From the NCBI GenBank assembly GCA_963822825.1, contig CAWGIW010000012.1, positions 310,001-374,000 of the forward strand: a DNA stretch of 64,000 nucleotides, given 5' to 3'. The notes under the pieces were generated by a model, which saw nothing but the letters and a program-made list of their open reading frames with translations, ran no database searches and was not told where the DNA came from. This DNA is from JAWWPY01 sp963822825 (GTDB taxonomy: Bacteria > Actinomycetota > Actinomycetes > Streptosporangiales > Streptosporangiaceae). Made by a program: the position numbers and the translations under genes. The first letter of the stretch is position 1. Each line of letters opens with the position of its first letter. Of this stretch, positions 36,799-46,004 are shown in pieces.

Positions 36799-38952
36799 GT
36801 GGTCTTGCGTATCGTCATCGGGCTGGGCTTGACGGCCGTTGCGGCCGCGATCGCCGGGCGGCGGATGTGGTGGCTTGTGCGCCTGGGACGCAGCGGCCAG
36901 CCCGCCCCGGAGCGGGTCGAGGCGGTGCGGAACCACCCCGCCCGGGATGCCGAAGTTCAGGCGGCGGAGGTGATCGGCCAGCGCAAGCTGCTCAAGTGGA
37001 CGGTGCCGGGCGTGGCCCACGCGCTGACGTTCTGGGGTTTCATCGTCTTGATCTTGACGATCGTCGAGGCGTACGGGGATCTGTTCAGCCGCACGTTCGC
37101 GATCCCGGGGATCGGCCACTGGGCCGTCATCGGCTTCCTGGAGGACCTGTTCGCGGTCGGGGTGCTGGCCGGCATCATCACGTTCGCCGTCATCAGGCTC
37201 CGTAACGACCCGAAACGAGAGGGCCGGGCGTCCCGCTTCGCCGGCTCGCACACCGGGGCCGCATGGCTCGTGCTGCTGGGTATTTTCCTGGTCGTCGCGA
37301 CGCTGCTGGTGTACCGAGGGGCGCAGATCGATACCGGCGTCTTCCCCTACGCCCACGGCGCGTTCGCCTCGCAGATCGTCGGGCACTGGCTGGCCCCGCT
37401 CGGCACCGGCGCGAACAAGGTGATCGAGACCGTCTTCATCCTGGCCCAGATCGCGGTGATCTTGGCGTTCGGGGTGTTTGTCACCTATTCCAAGCACCTG
37501 CATATCGCGGTGGCCCCGGTGAACGTGCTGTTCTCCCGGCGGCCGGACGGCCTGCGCGCTCTGCAGCCGATGCGCAGCAACGGAAAGGTGCTCGATTTCG
37601 AGGAGGCCGACCCGGACAGCGACGTGTTCGGCCGCGGGAAGATTGAGGATTTCACCTGGAAGGGCCTGCTGGACATGGCGACCTGCACCGAGTGCGGGCG
37701 CTGCCAGTCGCAGTGCCCGGCGTGGGTGACCGGCAAGCCGCTGTCCCCCAAGGCCCTCATCATGGACCTGCGCGACCACGCCCTGGCCAAGGCCCCTTAC
37801 CTGCTGGCCTCCTCGGACGAAGAGCGGGCCGCCCTGCCCGATCACGTAAAGCTAGAAGCGCAACGACCTTTGGTGGGCGACTCCGCGTCGAACGGTGTCA
37901 TCGACCCGGACGTGCTCTGGTCGTGCACCAACTGCGGGGCGTGCGTCGAGGAGTGCCCGGTGGATATCGAGCACATCGACCACATCTCCGACATGCGCCG
38001 CTACCAGGTGCTGATCGAGTCGAGCTTCCCGGTCGAGGCGTCGTCGATGCTGAAGAACCTGGAGAGCAAGGGCAATCCGTGGGGCATGGGCGAATCCAAG
38101 CGCCTCGAATGGATCTCCGAGCTGGACTTCGAGGTGCCGGTCGTTGACGGGGTGATCGGTGGCGACGTGGAATACCTGTTCTGGGTGGGCTGCGCCGGGG
38201 CACTCGAGGACCGCGCCAAGAAGACCACCAAGGCCATCGCGACCTTGCTGCATACCGCCGGGGTCAAATTCGCCGTGCTCGGCCCGGCCGAGACCTGCAC
38301 CGGTGACCCGGCCCGGCGGATGGGCAACGAGTTCGTCTACTCGATGCTCGCCCAGCAGAATATCGAGACCCTGAATGAGGCTGGCGCCAAGACGATCGTG
38401 GCCTCCTGCCCGCATTGCTTCAACACGATCGCCAACGAGTACCCCCAGCTGGGCGGGAACTACGAGGTCATCCACCACACCCAGCTGCTGTCCCGGCTGG
38501 TGGCCGACGGCAGGCTCACCCCGGTGACCCCGGTGCAGGAGAAGATCACCTATCACGACCCCTGCTTCCTCGGCCGGCACAACAAGGTCTTCAGCGCCCC
38601 GCGGGAAATCATGGAGCAGGTCCCCGGGGTGCAGTCGCAGGAGATGCACCGGTGCAAGGAACGCGGGTTCTGCTGCGGCGCCGGCGGCGCCCGGATGTGG
38701 ATGGAAGAACGCATCGGCAAGCGCATCAACACCGAGCGGATCGACGAAGCGCTTTCCACCGACCCGGACACCGTCTCGACGGCCTGCCCTTACTGCCTCG
38801 TCATGCTGGGTGACGCGGTCGCCGCGAAGAAGAGCTCCGGCGAGGCGAAGGAATCGCTGGAGGTCGTCGACGTCGCGCAGTTGCTGGCCCGCTCGGTCCA
38901 GCAGGCGCCCGGGCCGCAACCACCAGCGCAGCAACCCGCGACCGGGGACTGA
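36799..38952 (+). CDS. Membrane (Fe-S)-binding oxidoreductase with CCG domains
   Basis: A 717-residue protein. The N-terminal 260 residues have about five membrane helices resembling a NarI-type cytochrome b anchor (WTVPGVAHALTFWGFIVLIL). Two [4Fe-4S] ferredoxin motifs follow, CTECGRCQSQCP and CTNCGACVEECPVD. Then come two cysteine-rich CCG domains (ASCPHCFNTI; CCGAGGARMW and CPYC) like those of heterodisulphide reductase HdrB/LutA/GlpC. It probably passes electrons between a soluble dehydrogenase and the quinone pool. As I recall, a homologous gene lies near dnaK in mycobacteria (Rv0338c). GTG 36799 is chosen because AGGAGG precedes it. Confidence 0.88.
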   Translation: MVLRIVIGLGLTAVAAAIAGRRMWWLVRLGRSGQPAPERVEAVRNHPARDAEVQAAEVIGQRKLLKWTVPGVAHALTFWGFIVLILTIVEAYGDLFSRTFAIPGIGHWAVIGFLEDLFAVGVLAGIITFAVIRLRNDPKREGRASRFAGSHTGAAWLVLLGIFLVVATLLVYRGAQIDTGVFPYAHGAFASQIVGHWLAPLGTGANKVIETVFILAQIAVILAFGVFVTYSKHLHIAVAPVNVLFSRRPDGLRALQPMRSNGKVLDFEEADPDSDVFGRGKIEDFTWKGLLDMATCTECGRCQSQCPAWVTGKPLSPKALIMDLRDHALAKAPYLLASSDEERAALPDHVKLEAQRPLVGDSASNGVIDPDVLWSCTNCGACVEECPVDIEHIDHISDMRRYQVLIESSFPVEASSMLKNLESKGNPWGMGESKRLEWISELDFEVPVVDGVIGGDVEYLFWVGCAGALEDRAKKTTKAIATLLHTAGVKFAVLGPAETCTGDPARRMGNEFVYSMLAQQNIETLNEAGAKTIVASCPHCFNTIANEYPQLGGNYEVIHHTQLLSRLVADGRLTPVTPVQEKITYHDPCFLGRHNKVFSAPREIMEQVPGVQSQEMHRCKERGFCCGAGGARMWMEERIGKRINTERIDEALSTDPDTVSTACPYCLVMLGDAVAAKKSSGEAKESLEVVDVAQLLARSVQQAPGPQPPAQQPATGD

Positions 38953-38963
38953 TCAGGGTCGTC

Positions 38964-39578
38964 GTGAACACCAGGCGGCTGGAAGCGTTCAGTGATGGTG
39001 TCTTCGCCATCGCGGCGACGCTGCTCGTTCTCGACCTGAGGCTGCCGGGCGGTCCCTCGGTGACCTCTCAGCTGCTGCATGCGTGGCCGGAGTACTTCGC
39101 GTACGTGGTGAGCTTCCTCACCATCGGGATCATGTGGATGAACCACCACACGGTCGTGGCCCACGTGCGGCGGGTGGACCGGCCGCTGCTCGTGCTCAAC
39201 CTGCTGCTGCTGATGGCCGTGGTCGCCATCCCCTTTCCCACGGCTCTCGTCGCCGAGCACCTGCATGATGCCGGGGCCGCGGCGGCCACGGTCACCTACG
39301 GGCTGGTCATGATCGCCATGTCGCTGGGCTTCGCCAGTATGTGGATCTATGTGGTCAGCCATGCTGGGACGCTCGGGTCCGGACTGCCGCGGCACGCGCT
39401 CCGGCGGTCGGTGCCCGGGTTCACCGGCGGCCTCGTCGCCTACATGGCGGGAACCCTGGTCGCGGCGTTCGTCTCCGCGGTCGCCGCGCTGACCATCTTC
39501 GGGCTGCTGGCCGTGTACTACCTGTTCGACCATCTGCCCAGCCCGGCCGAAGCGGACGTCCCGCCCGGGCCGGCCTAG
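38964..39578 (+). CDS. TMEM175-type potassium channel family (DUF1211)
   Basis: A 204-residue protein with six predicted membrane helices. The hallmark RLEAFSDGVFAIAATLLVLDL (Arg-x3-FSDG) forms the pore-lining first helix of prokaryotic TMEM175-like K+ channels. It is followed by IGIMWMNHH and a paired MWIYVVSH segment. Family members assemble as tetramers of a single six-helix repeat. GTG start, 11 bp after the oxidoreductase, so probably co-transcribed. Selectivity cannot be judged from sequence. Confidence 0.88.
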   Translation: MNTRRLEAFSDGVFAIAATLLVLDLRLPGGPSVTSQLLHAWPEYFAYVVSFLTIGIMWMNHHTVVAHVRRVDRPLLVLNLLLLMAVVAIPFPTALVAEHLHDAGAAAATVTYGLVMIAMSLGFASMWIYVVSHAGTLGSGLPRHALRRSVPGFTGGLVAYMAGTLVAAFVSAVAALTIFGLLAVYYLFDHLPSPAEADVPPGPA

Positions 39579-39896
39579 CGCCCGTGCGGGTGCCCGCCGC
39601 TCCGCCCAACGACCATAAACGCTTCCGTGGGCGTCCCAACGACAGAAAAATGCCTTAGCCTCGATTCCCGGTCAGATAATTGAGTTGAGGTTACGGGCGG
39701 CGTCAGCGTGGCGGAGCCGGAGGGTGCGCTGGTCCCAGCAGGGGATGGGGTCTCGAGTTCGGCGAAGCCTGCGTCGATGAGGGCGAGGCGGTGGCTGCGC
39801 AGGTGACGCCCGGGGCGGCGCGTACGACGTCGGTGTCACAGCCGATGCTTATATATCAGCACTGCAGGGCTGACATTCACGTAGTTGGGAGCCGCG
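39579..39896. other. Gene-free scar with a possible transposase-like tail
   Basis: About 320 bp without a credible gene. On the minus strand a short open frame ends at a TGA (39672-39674) and reads RTLRLRHADAARNLNSII just before the stop. The DAARNL pattern is reminiscent of the end of OrfB/TnpB proteins, although the zinc-ribbon cysteines are absent. A CCTCGATTCCCGGT motif follows the stop. It is probably the remnant of a mobile or decayed gene. Confidence 0.3.
39655..39673 (-). repeat. CCGGGAATCG motif, copy 1
   Basis: TTAGCCTCGATTCCCGGTC on the plus strand. Copy 3 at about 40938-40957 is its inverted counterpart. Similarity extends past the core into flanking AGTTGAG/AAGTTGG-like sequence, giving about 37 imperfectly matched bases. 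Confidence 0.55.
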
Positions 39897-40630
39897 GTGA
39901 CGGTTACGGTCGTTGACGAATATGTCGCGGAAGCGGTGCGGCTGGAGGGCATCCTCGGCCTGCTGGCCGAGGTGCAGTGGCTGACGCAGTCGGGTGCCGG
40001 CGGCTGGTCTGTCGCCGACGTGGTGCTGCACCTGGCGCAGTCCGACGAGGGCGTTGTGGCCAGTGCGGGCGGTGCGGACCGCCCGGAAGGCGCCCCCCGG
40101 CCGGCACGGTTGATGACTGGATGGCCCAGATGGTGGATGCGGAACGGGCCGCGCCGGCGCAGGTCTTCACACGGTGGCGGCGGGCACGCGACGCTGCGGT
40201 GGAAGCGCTGCGTGCTGCCGATCCGCAGGTGCCGCTGCAATGGGTGACCGGGCCGGTGAAGCCCGCCACGCTGGCGACTACCCGGCTGGCCGAGTACTGG
40301 GCGCACGGCCTGGACATCACCGGGCCGCTCGGCATCGACTTCCCCGACACCAGCCGGCTGCGGCACATCGCATGGCTAGCGCACCGGACGCTGCCGTATG
40401 CACTCTCGCTGGCCGGCGAGGCACTGGCTGCGGTGCGCTGCTCGCTGACGGCACCGGATGGGGTGACCACGTGGACTTTCGGGCCGGACGACGCCGAATC
40501 CGAGATCAGCGGACCGGCGGGAGCGTTCTGCCGGGTGGCCGCTCGGCGCCTCGACCCGGCGGCGTCGGGTCTGCAAGCCACCGGTCCGCATGGCGCCACC
40601 GCCCTCCGCGTCGTCCGGACCTACGCGTAA
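39897..40630 (+). CDS. Mycothiol-dependent maleylpyruvate isomerase-type (MDMPI/DinB fold) protein, frameshifted
   Basis: TIGR03084-like member of the DinB/MDMPI superfamily. The N-terminal four-helix metal-binding part has SGAGGWSVADVVLHLAQSDE, with the first His ligand in HLAQ. The next part, in a shifted frame, has GTVDDWMAQMVDAER and TRLAEYWAHGLDITGPLG, with the HxxD ligands, and then a C-terminal SCP2-like domain. Family enzymes use mycothiol, which fits an actinomycete. The switch is at the CCCCCC run at 40096-40101; adding one C gives 244 residues. GTG 39897 has GGGAG six bases upstream, better than TTG 39885. Confidence 0.78.
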
Positions 40631-40647
40631 CAGGCGGCGGGTTAGTC

Positions 40648-40664
40648 AGCCCCGATTCCCGGTG
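40648..40664 (-). repeat. CCGGGAATCG motif, copy 2
   Basis: CAGCCCCGATTCCCGGTGA on the plus strand, in the same orientation as copy 1 and just after the MDMPI stop codon. It shares the core GATTCCCGGT. Confidence 0.5.
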
Positions 40665-40937
40665 AGCATGGCCAGTGCGGTCTTCCAATACGTCCCACGG
40701 AACTAACCAGGCCCAGATGATCCGGGTCTCAACTGGCCTGACTGAACGGCGCCCATGATCGCCATAGTGGGTTTGCGCCGCTCTGGCAAGCTAGTGCCGC
40801 TGACCTCGTGGTTCCCGGAAGTGCGTGCGCGGGCGGCAGGCTCCCCATCAAGGCCCGATTGTGATCCCGGCGGGGACCAGGCGGAGTTCTCGCTAGTCAC
40901 CGCGATCTTCGCTAGCCCAGTCCCAACTTAACTACTG

Positions 40938-40957
40938 CACCGGGAATCGAGGTTAGG
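40938..40957 (+). repeat. CCGGGAATCG motif, copy 3 (inverted)
   Basis: CACCGGGAATCGAGGTTAGG, opposite in orientation to copies 1 and 2. Together with copy 1 it brackets the MDMPI gene like terminal inverted repeats about 1.3 kb apart. With copy 2 it brackets a 310-bp MITE-sized interval. Confidence 0.55.
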
Positions 40958-41349
40958 CGCCCGGCAGTCGATGAGATGGGGTCGCTCGGCTGGCGGTGGT
41001 GAGGTGAGCCGCGGCGGGCGGATGGCGCGGGGCCGCCCGGCTGGGTCGTCGGCGGGCCGGGCGGCCGGCGCCGGGCTGAAGCGTGGACGATAGCGGCGGC
41101 CAGGCCAGCAGGAAGCATCCGAGAACCGGCGGCGGATGACCGGGCGACCCAGAAGGACGACTGTTGTGCGGGTTGCGGTGTTTAATGCGGGGGCCCCGGC
41201 GCGGGCGGTCACGGCCTGGCCCGGCGTGAGCGTCCACGCACCAGGGGGATCCGGCCGCCCGCCGGGGGCCGAGGTCTTGGTGCCATCCGCGTGGCCCCGG
41301 TATGCGTCAGTCAGGCATCGCCGAATCGCGCAGGCGCCCGCCGCCATGG

Positions 41350-42341
41350 TCACCGGGCCGCGTCCAGCCTGGTGCGCTGCTCCGCGGTCAGCTCCAGGTC
41401 CGCTGCGGCCAGGCTCTCGTCCAGTTGCGCCACCGAGGAGGCACCGACCAGCGGGATTATCGGGACCTGCGCGCCGATCAGCCAGGCCAGCACCACCTGG
41501 TTGACCGTCGCGCCGGTGTCCTTGGCCACCTCCCGCAGCGCGGCCAGCCGGGCGGGCGTGCCCGGGTGGTCGAACTCGGCGAACTCGGCGGCATCCAGCT
41601 TGTCCTGGCGGACGTAGCCGCCCTTCAGCAGTGGTGAGTAGGCGACCATCGTCAGCTGCGGTTCGGCCCGCAGGTAGCTGAGCAGGTCGCCGCCCACCAT
41701 GCCCTGCATGCCGTCCGGGGAGCGGCGGCCCGGCAGGTCGGTGCGCGGCCGCAGGTAGCTGTGCTGGTACTGCAGCACCTCATAGCCGGGCAGCCCGGCC
41801 GCCGCGGCCAGGCTGCGGGCCCGTTCCACCCGCCAGGCCCAGTGGTTGCTCACCCCCAGCAGGCCCACGGTGCCCTCGGCCACCAGGCGGCGAAGGCCTC
41901 CACGGTCTCGGCCAGCGGCACCTTCGGGTCGTCGATGTGCGCGTACAGCAGGTCCAGCCGGGCCATGCCGAGCCGGTCCCGGCTGCGTTCGGAAGACTCG
42001 CGGATCACCTTGGCCGACAGTCCCTCGGCGTTGTCGGTGAAGCTGGTGCCCGGGGCCAGTGGCCGGGCGCCGAGCTTGGTCGCGATCACGATCTCGTCAC
42101 CGGCGCCGCGGCTGCGCCGCCAGCGGCCCAGCAGTTCCTCGCTCTCCCCGCCCTGGGTGCCGGTCCAGAACGCGTAGTTGTCAGCAGTGTCGATGAAGGT
42201 GCCGCCGGCCTCCACGTACCGGTCCAGGATCGCGAACGAGGTCGCCTCGTCGGTCGCCGTGCCGAAGTGCATCGTGCCCAGGCTGAGCACGCTCACCTCG
42301 CGGCGGGTCTTGGGGTCCGTGCCAATCGTGCGGTATTTCAT
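41350..42341 (-). CDS. Aldo/keto reductase, frameshifted
   Basis: NADPH-dependent aldo/keto reductase of the (alpha/beta)8 barrel superfamily. The N-terminal frame has VLSLGTMHFG, DTADNYAFWTG (catalytic Asp/Tyr region) and ATKLGARPL (Lys). The C-terminal frame has GTVGLLGVSNHWAW, VAYSPLLKGGYV and IPLVGASSVAQLDES, the NADP-binding end. They meet at about 41880, where EAFAA should continue LVAEGTVG; one C is missing from a CC(C) run. Repaired length is 330 residues, family-typical. ATG 42341 has GAGAGGA upstream. Substrate unknown. Confidence 0.83.
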
Positions 42342-42428
42342 GCCGGGTTCCTCTCCAGCTGCCCGGTCCGCCCGGGGCGCTGGGCACGAGTCTGGATGCT
42401 GGAGCGCGCTCCAGGTCAAACCGCACCC

Positions 42429-43628
42429 TTACTGGTCGCCCGGGGCGAGGCAGATCAGGCCCCAGGGGCGGTCACGGACCCGGGTCATCACGACTGTCGC
42501 CCGCCGGGCACCGGACAGCCTCAGGCTCCGGTGCAGCTGATCGACGTCACCGGCCAGCCCGCGGCGCCGGATGTCGGCCGCGCCGATGTCCAGCGCCCGA
42601 AGCCGCCCAGCCAGCTTCTTCTGGTTCCACGGTGCCGAATCGATCACCTGCAGCGTCCGCCCGAACGGCGTGTCCATGGCTACGTCACCGGACAGGAAGG
42701 CGATCCGCTCATCGATCTTCCACGCCCCGAGCATCCGGGCCAGTTCCTCCACCAGCCCGGCGCGGGTGACGGCCGGGCTGGGATCGAGAAGGAACGCCCC
42801 GGGCGCGCGCACCGGCACGGCCGCTCCCGGCCGGGGGGTGAGCGTGTGGCCTTCCGGCAGGAGAGTGGCCCGCCTGGCCGCCGTGGCCAGCGCCGGGGAC
42901 CAGGCCGTCGCTTCCTTCAAGTCGCGGCCGACGGCGACGAACTCCAGTTCCCAGCCCGCGGGCACGGCGTCACGCGCAATGCCGGGCGCCGCCTTGATCC
43001 CCACCCCGGCCACCTGGCCGGCCAGGTCCAGGCACCAGCGCAGGGGTGGTTCGCTCTCCCCGGCCGGCATCCGCCGCCGGCTGGTCCGCCGGGCGGGGTC
43101 GACGAACACCGCGTCGATCCCGGCCAGGTCGGCGTCCCGGACATCGGACACCATGGTCGTGACCCCGCCGTCCACGCCGTAGGCCTCGGTGTTCGCCTCG
43201 GCCATCCGCAGGTGCAGCGGGTCGCGGTCAACGGCCAGGACATGGCGGCCTCCGGCCAGGGCGAGCAGGTCTCCGCCGATCCCGCAGCACAGGTCGGCGA
43301 CCCGGCCGAGCGGGGCGTACCTGGCGGCGCGATGGCGGGCCACCACCTCCGGGGAGGACTGCTCCAGGCCGGCCCGGGTGAAGAACATCCGCGTCGCCCG
43401 GCTGAACTTCGAGCGGGCCTGCAGCCGCAGCTCATGCTGAGCCAGCGCCGCCGCGACCAGGTCGGCCGGGTACTGGTGCCGCAACTGGGTGCCGAGCCGG
43501 AGCGCCGTGCCGGGTGTCGGCGCGCGGTCCGGCGTCTCCGCGTCCTCGCCGAGGATGCGGAGCAGTTCCGTTCCGCGTGGGGAGCGCAGCAGCTCAAAGC
43601 GGGCCAGCGCGTCGGTGTCGTCATCCAC
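42429..43628 (-). CDS. SAM-dependent methyltransferase with THUMP-like domain
   Basis: A 399-residue class I methyltransferase. The SAM-binding motif I is VADLCCGIGGDLLALA, followed by VLAVDRDP (motif II). FVDPARRTSRRR matches the catalytic DPPR/DPAR-type loop. A C-terminal domain of about 80 residues (VVMTRVRDRPWGLIC) corresponds to the THUMP-like domain. Probable substrate is RNA, by family. Its start overlaps the end of the histidine kinase gene by eight bases, so it is likely co-transcribed with the two-component system. Confidence 0.82.
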   Translation of the reverse strand: MDDDTDALARFELLRSPRGTELLRILGEDAETPDRAPTPGTALRLGTQLRHQYPADLVAAALAQHELRLQARSKFSRATRMFFTRAGLEQSSPEVVARHRAARYAPLGRVADLCCGIGGDLLALAGGRHVLAVDRDPLHLRMAEANTEAYGVDGGVTTMVSDVRDADLAGIDAVFVDPARRTSRRRMPAGESEPPLRWCLDLAGQVAGVGIKAAPGIARDAVPAGWELEFVAVGRDLKEATAWSPALATAARRATLLPEGHTLTPRPGAAVPVRAPGAFLLDPSPAVTRAGLVEELARMLGAWKIDERIAFLSGDVAMDTPFGRTLQVIDSAPWNQKKLAGRLRALDIGAADIRRRGLAGDVDQLHRSLRLSGARRATVVMTRVRDRPWGLICLAPGDQ

Positions 43629-45153
43629 CGGCGTCCGGCCCCAGGTAGCTGCGCCCGATCACCGGGGCGGGCAGCCAGATCCGGACCCGGGTGCCGTGGC
43701 CAGGCCAGGATTCGAGGGTCGCCTGGCCGCCGTGGGCCACGGCGATCGCCTGCACGATGGACAGGCCGAGCCCGCTGCCGCCGCCGGAATCCTGCCCGCC
43801 GCTGAGGCCGGCCCCGCTCTCCTCGGGGCCCTGGCCGTCGGCGGCGGGCTGGGTGGCGCCGCCGCCCTGGCCGTCCGCGGCGGGCTGGGTGGTGCCTCGA
43901 TGGAACCGGTCGAACGCCTGCGCCGCGTCTTGCTGCGACATGCCCGGGCCTGCGTCGGCGACTTCCAGCACGATGCCCTCCCCCGCCTGGGCCAGCCGGA
44001 CGGCGACGGGCGTGCCCTTCGGCGTGTGCTCGCGGATGTTGCCGAGGAGGTTGGCCAGCACCTGCCGGATCCTGGCCTCGTCGACGACCGCCACCAGCCG
44101 GTCCGGCGCTTCGGCCCGGACCGGCCGGCCGGGTTCCACCGCCCGGGCGTCCGCGGCCGCGTCCCGCACCAGGCCGGCCAGATCGGTCTCGGCCAGGTCC
44201 AGTGAGGAGGTGCGGTCCAGCCGGGCGAGCTCAAGCAGTTCCGCGACCAGCGTGCTCATTCGCTGCGCCTCCTGCTCGATCCGGCGCATGGCGTCCGGTA
44301 GCTGGTCGGGACCAAGTGCGCCCTGGCGGTAAAGCTCGGCGTAGCCCCGGATGGTGGTCAGCGGCGTGCGCAGCTCGTGGGAGGCGTCCGCGGCGAACTG
44401 GCGGACCTTCTGCTCCGAGCGCAGCCGCGCACCGAACGCGTACTGGATGCGGTCCAGCATGGTGTTGATGGCCCCGCCCAGCCGGCCGACCTCGGTGCTG
44501 TCATCGGCGTCGGGCATCCGGGCGGCGAGGTTGCCCTGGGTGGTGATCTGCCGGGCCGCGCTGGCCATCTGGCCCAATGGCGCCAGCCCGCGGCCGATGA
44601 GCCACTGGCCGCCGGCCGCGAGCAGCAGGATCAGCACGCCGCCGGTGATCAGCTCGGCCACGACGACCCCGCGGTCAGTGGCCGCGATCGCGCCGACCGG
44701 GCGCGCGACCATGATCAGGGCGGCGCCGGCGATGGCCCCCCCAGTCACCCGGTTCGCGCTGGCCAGCCGCGCGACCGCCCGCAGCTTCGTGCCATCGCTG
44801 AGGACGATCGGGAATGGCTGGTGACGGTAGTAACGGACGAGCTGTGCCTTACTCAGCTGGCCGAGGGCGTCCTGGAACTCCGTCCCGCGGGGACCGGGGG
44901 TAAACAGGATGACCTGACCGGTTCGCCGGGAGATCGCGGCGGCGAGGTATCCGTTGCTGTTCCCGGCCAGCGTCTGGGGGTTGAGCGCGGTGCGCGCGGC
45001 CGTAGCCACGAGGTCGTTGTTGAACTGGTTGCCGATCTTCTTGTTCAGTACGAAGGCACTGACCGCGCCCATAATGAGCAGAAACGCCGCCGTCACGCAG
45101 ATCAGCAGGACGAGCAGGCGGGCACGCAGTGACAGCCGCCCGGACGCTGTCAT
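43621..45153 (-). CDS. Sensor histidine kinase
   Basis: A 510-residue membrane sensor. The first transmembrane helix is near residues 10-35 (LLVLLICVTAAFLLIMG). An extracytoplasmic sensor of about 130 residues and a second helix (VVVAELITGGVLILLL) follow. Then come HAMP, the H-box ASHELRTPLTTIRGY and the ATPase with LANLLGNIREHT, VADAGPGMS and GSGLGLSIV. An unusual Gly-rich insertion contains a duplicated TQPAADGQG unit between the F and G2 boxes. The ATG overlaps the response-regulator stop as ATGA. Signal unknown. Confidence 0.93.
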   Translation of the reverse strand: MTASGRLSLRARLLVLLICVTAAFLLIMGAVSAFVLNKKIGNQFNNDLVATAARTALNPQTLAGNSNGYLAAAISRRTGQVILFTPGPRGTEFQDALGQLSKAQLVRYYRHQPFPIVLSDGTKLRAVARLASANRVTGGAIAGAALIMVARPVGAIAATDRGVVVAELITGGVLILLLAAGGQWLIGRGLAPLGQMASAARQITTQGNLAARMPDADDSTEVGRLGGAINTMLDRIQYAFGARLRSEQKVRQFAADASHELRTPLTTIRGYAELYRQGALGPDQLPDAMRRIEQEAQRMSTLVAELLELARLDRTSSLDLAETDLAGLVRDAAADARAVEPGRPVRAEAPDRLVAVVDEARIRQVLANLLGNIREHTPKGTPVAVRLAQAGEGIVLEVADAGPGMSQQDAAQAFDRFHRGTTQPAADGQGGGATQPAADGQGPEESGAGLSGGQDSGGGSGLGLSIVQAIAVAHGGQATLESWPGHGTRVRIWLPAPVIGRSYLGPDAGG

Positions 45154-45887
45154 CCCCCCGGCTCGCTGGACGGCCGCTCGGGCGGGCGCAAGGTGTAGCC
45201 GACGCCCCGCTGGGTGTGGATCAGCGGTGGGCCCAGCGGGTCGAGCTTGCGGCGCAGGTAGCTGACGTAGGTCTCGACGATCTGGGACTGCCCCGCGTAG
45301 TCCCAGCCCCACACGCTCTCCAGCAACTGGCCGCGGGTGAGCACGCGCCCCTGGTGGCGCATGAGGTAGGCGAGCAGCCGGAACTCGGTGGGTGACAGCT
45401 CGACCGCCTTGCCCGCGCGGTGCACGCTCCAGCGTGATTCGTCCAGCTCCAGGTCACCGGCCCGCAGCAGGTCAGCCTCGCCGGGATCGGCGGCGGCCGA
45501 CGCCCGTGACGTCCGCCGTAGCACCGCCCGTACCCGGGCTACCAGCGCCTCTACGGAAAAAGGCTTGGTGACGTAGTCGTCGCCGCCGATCGCCAGGCCG
45601 GTGACGGTGTCAGAAGAGGTGTCCCTGGCGGTCAGGAAGATCACCGGAACTTCGTTGCCGGCGGCCCGCAACCGCCGGCACACCTCGAAGCCGTTCAGGT
45701 CCGGCATCATCACGTCGAGCACGATCAGGTCGGGCCGCCCGGCTTCGGCCTGCCGCAGCGCGTCCGTGCCGCTGGCCGCGGTGGTCACCGCGCAGCCGTG
45801 GAACTTGAGCGCCACCTGGACAAGCTCACGGATATTCGGCTCGTCGTCCACGACGAGCACCTTAGGGATCCGGTCGCTGTCAGTCAT
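45150..45887 (-). CDS. OmpR/PhoB-type response regulator
   Basis: A 245-residue regulator. The receiver domain has acidic DDEP, phospho-acceptor Asp58 in LIVLDVMMPD, and the conserved Lys in DDYVTKPF. A linker precedes the C-terminal winged helix (LSPTEFRLLAYLMRHQGRVLTR, then VETYVSYLRRKLD and RGVGYTLR). ATG start. It is the first gene of a three-gene unit with the kinase and the THUMP-like methyltransferase. It presumably autoregulates from the short upstream region. Confidence 0.95.
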   Translation of the reverse strand: MTDSDRIPKVLVVDDEPNIRELVQVALKFHGCAVTTAASGTDALRQAEAGRPDLIVLDVMMPDLNGFEVCRRLRAAGNEVPVIFLTARDTSSDTVTGLAIGGDDYVTKPFSVEALVARVRAVLRRTSRASAAADPGEADLLRAGDLELDESRWSVHRAGKAVELSPTEFRLLAYLMRHQGRVLTRGQLLESVWGWDYAGQSQIVETYVSYLRRKLDPLGPPLIHTQRGVGYTLRPPERPSSEPGG

Positions 45888-45959
45888 TGTCTGTGCTGCA
45901 CATTGTGCCGTACCGGCCGGTCAGTGGGCTGGCCGCAGCAAATTCCTGGCTGACGCGGA

Positions 45960-45992
45960 CCTGCTCCCGCGGCCTCCGTCCGCGGGAGCAGG
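45960..45992 (-). terminator. Strong hairpin downstream of the anchored-protein gene
   Basis: CCTGCTCCCGCGG and its perfect complement CCGCGGGAGCAGG form a 13-bp stem with a 7-nt loop. It begins 12 bp past the stop of the gene at 46005-46835 and lies before the response-regulator promoter. There is no U-run, as usual for actinomycete terminators. Confidence 0.75.
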
Positions 45993-46004
45993 CTGGCCAG
46001 TCCG

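Larger units (their letters stand above)
40631..41349. other. Gene-free region between MDMPI and AKR genes
   Basis: About 720 bp. It begins with CCGGGAATCG copy 2 right after the MDMPI stop and contains copy 3 at about 40939-40957. It has small open frames on both strands, but none resembles a protein family. A 57-codon plus-strand frame (40755-40928) ends inside copy 3. I see no RNA gene. The region looks like decayed or recombined sequence. Confidence 0.45.

Noticed and set aside
39655..40957. tRNA T-arm or att site reading of CTCGATTCCCGG
   Set aside because: The first T of the conserved TTCGA is absent, and no acceptor or anticodon stems can be built around any copy.
40928..41353. A 141-codon minus-strand open frame in the gene-free region
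   Set aside because: No family-like sequence, no ribosome-binding site, and Arg/Pro/Ala-rich composition as in non-coding high-GC frames.
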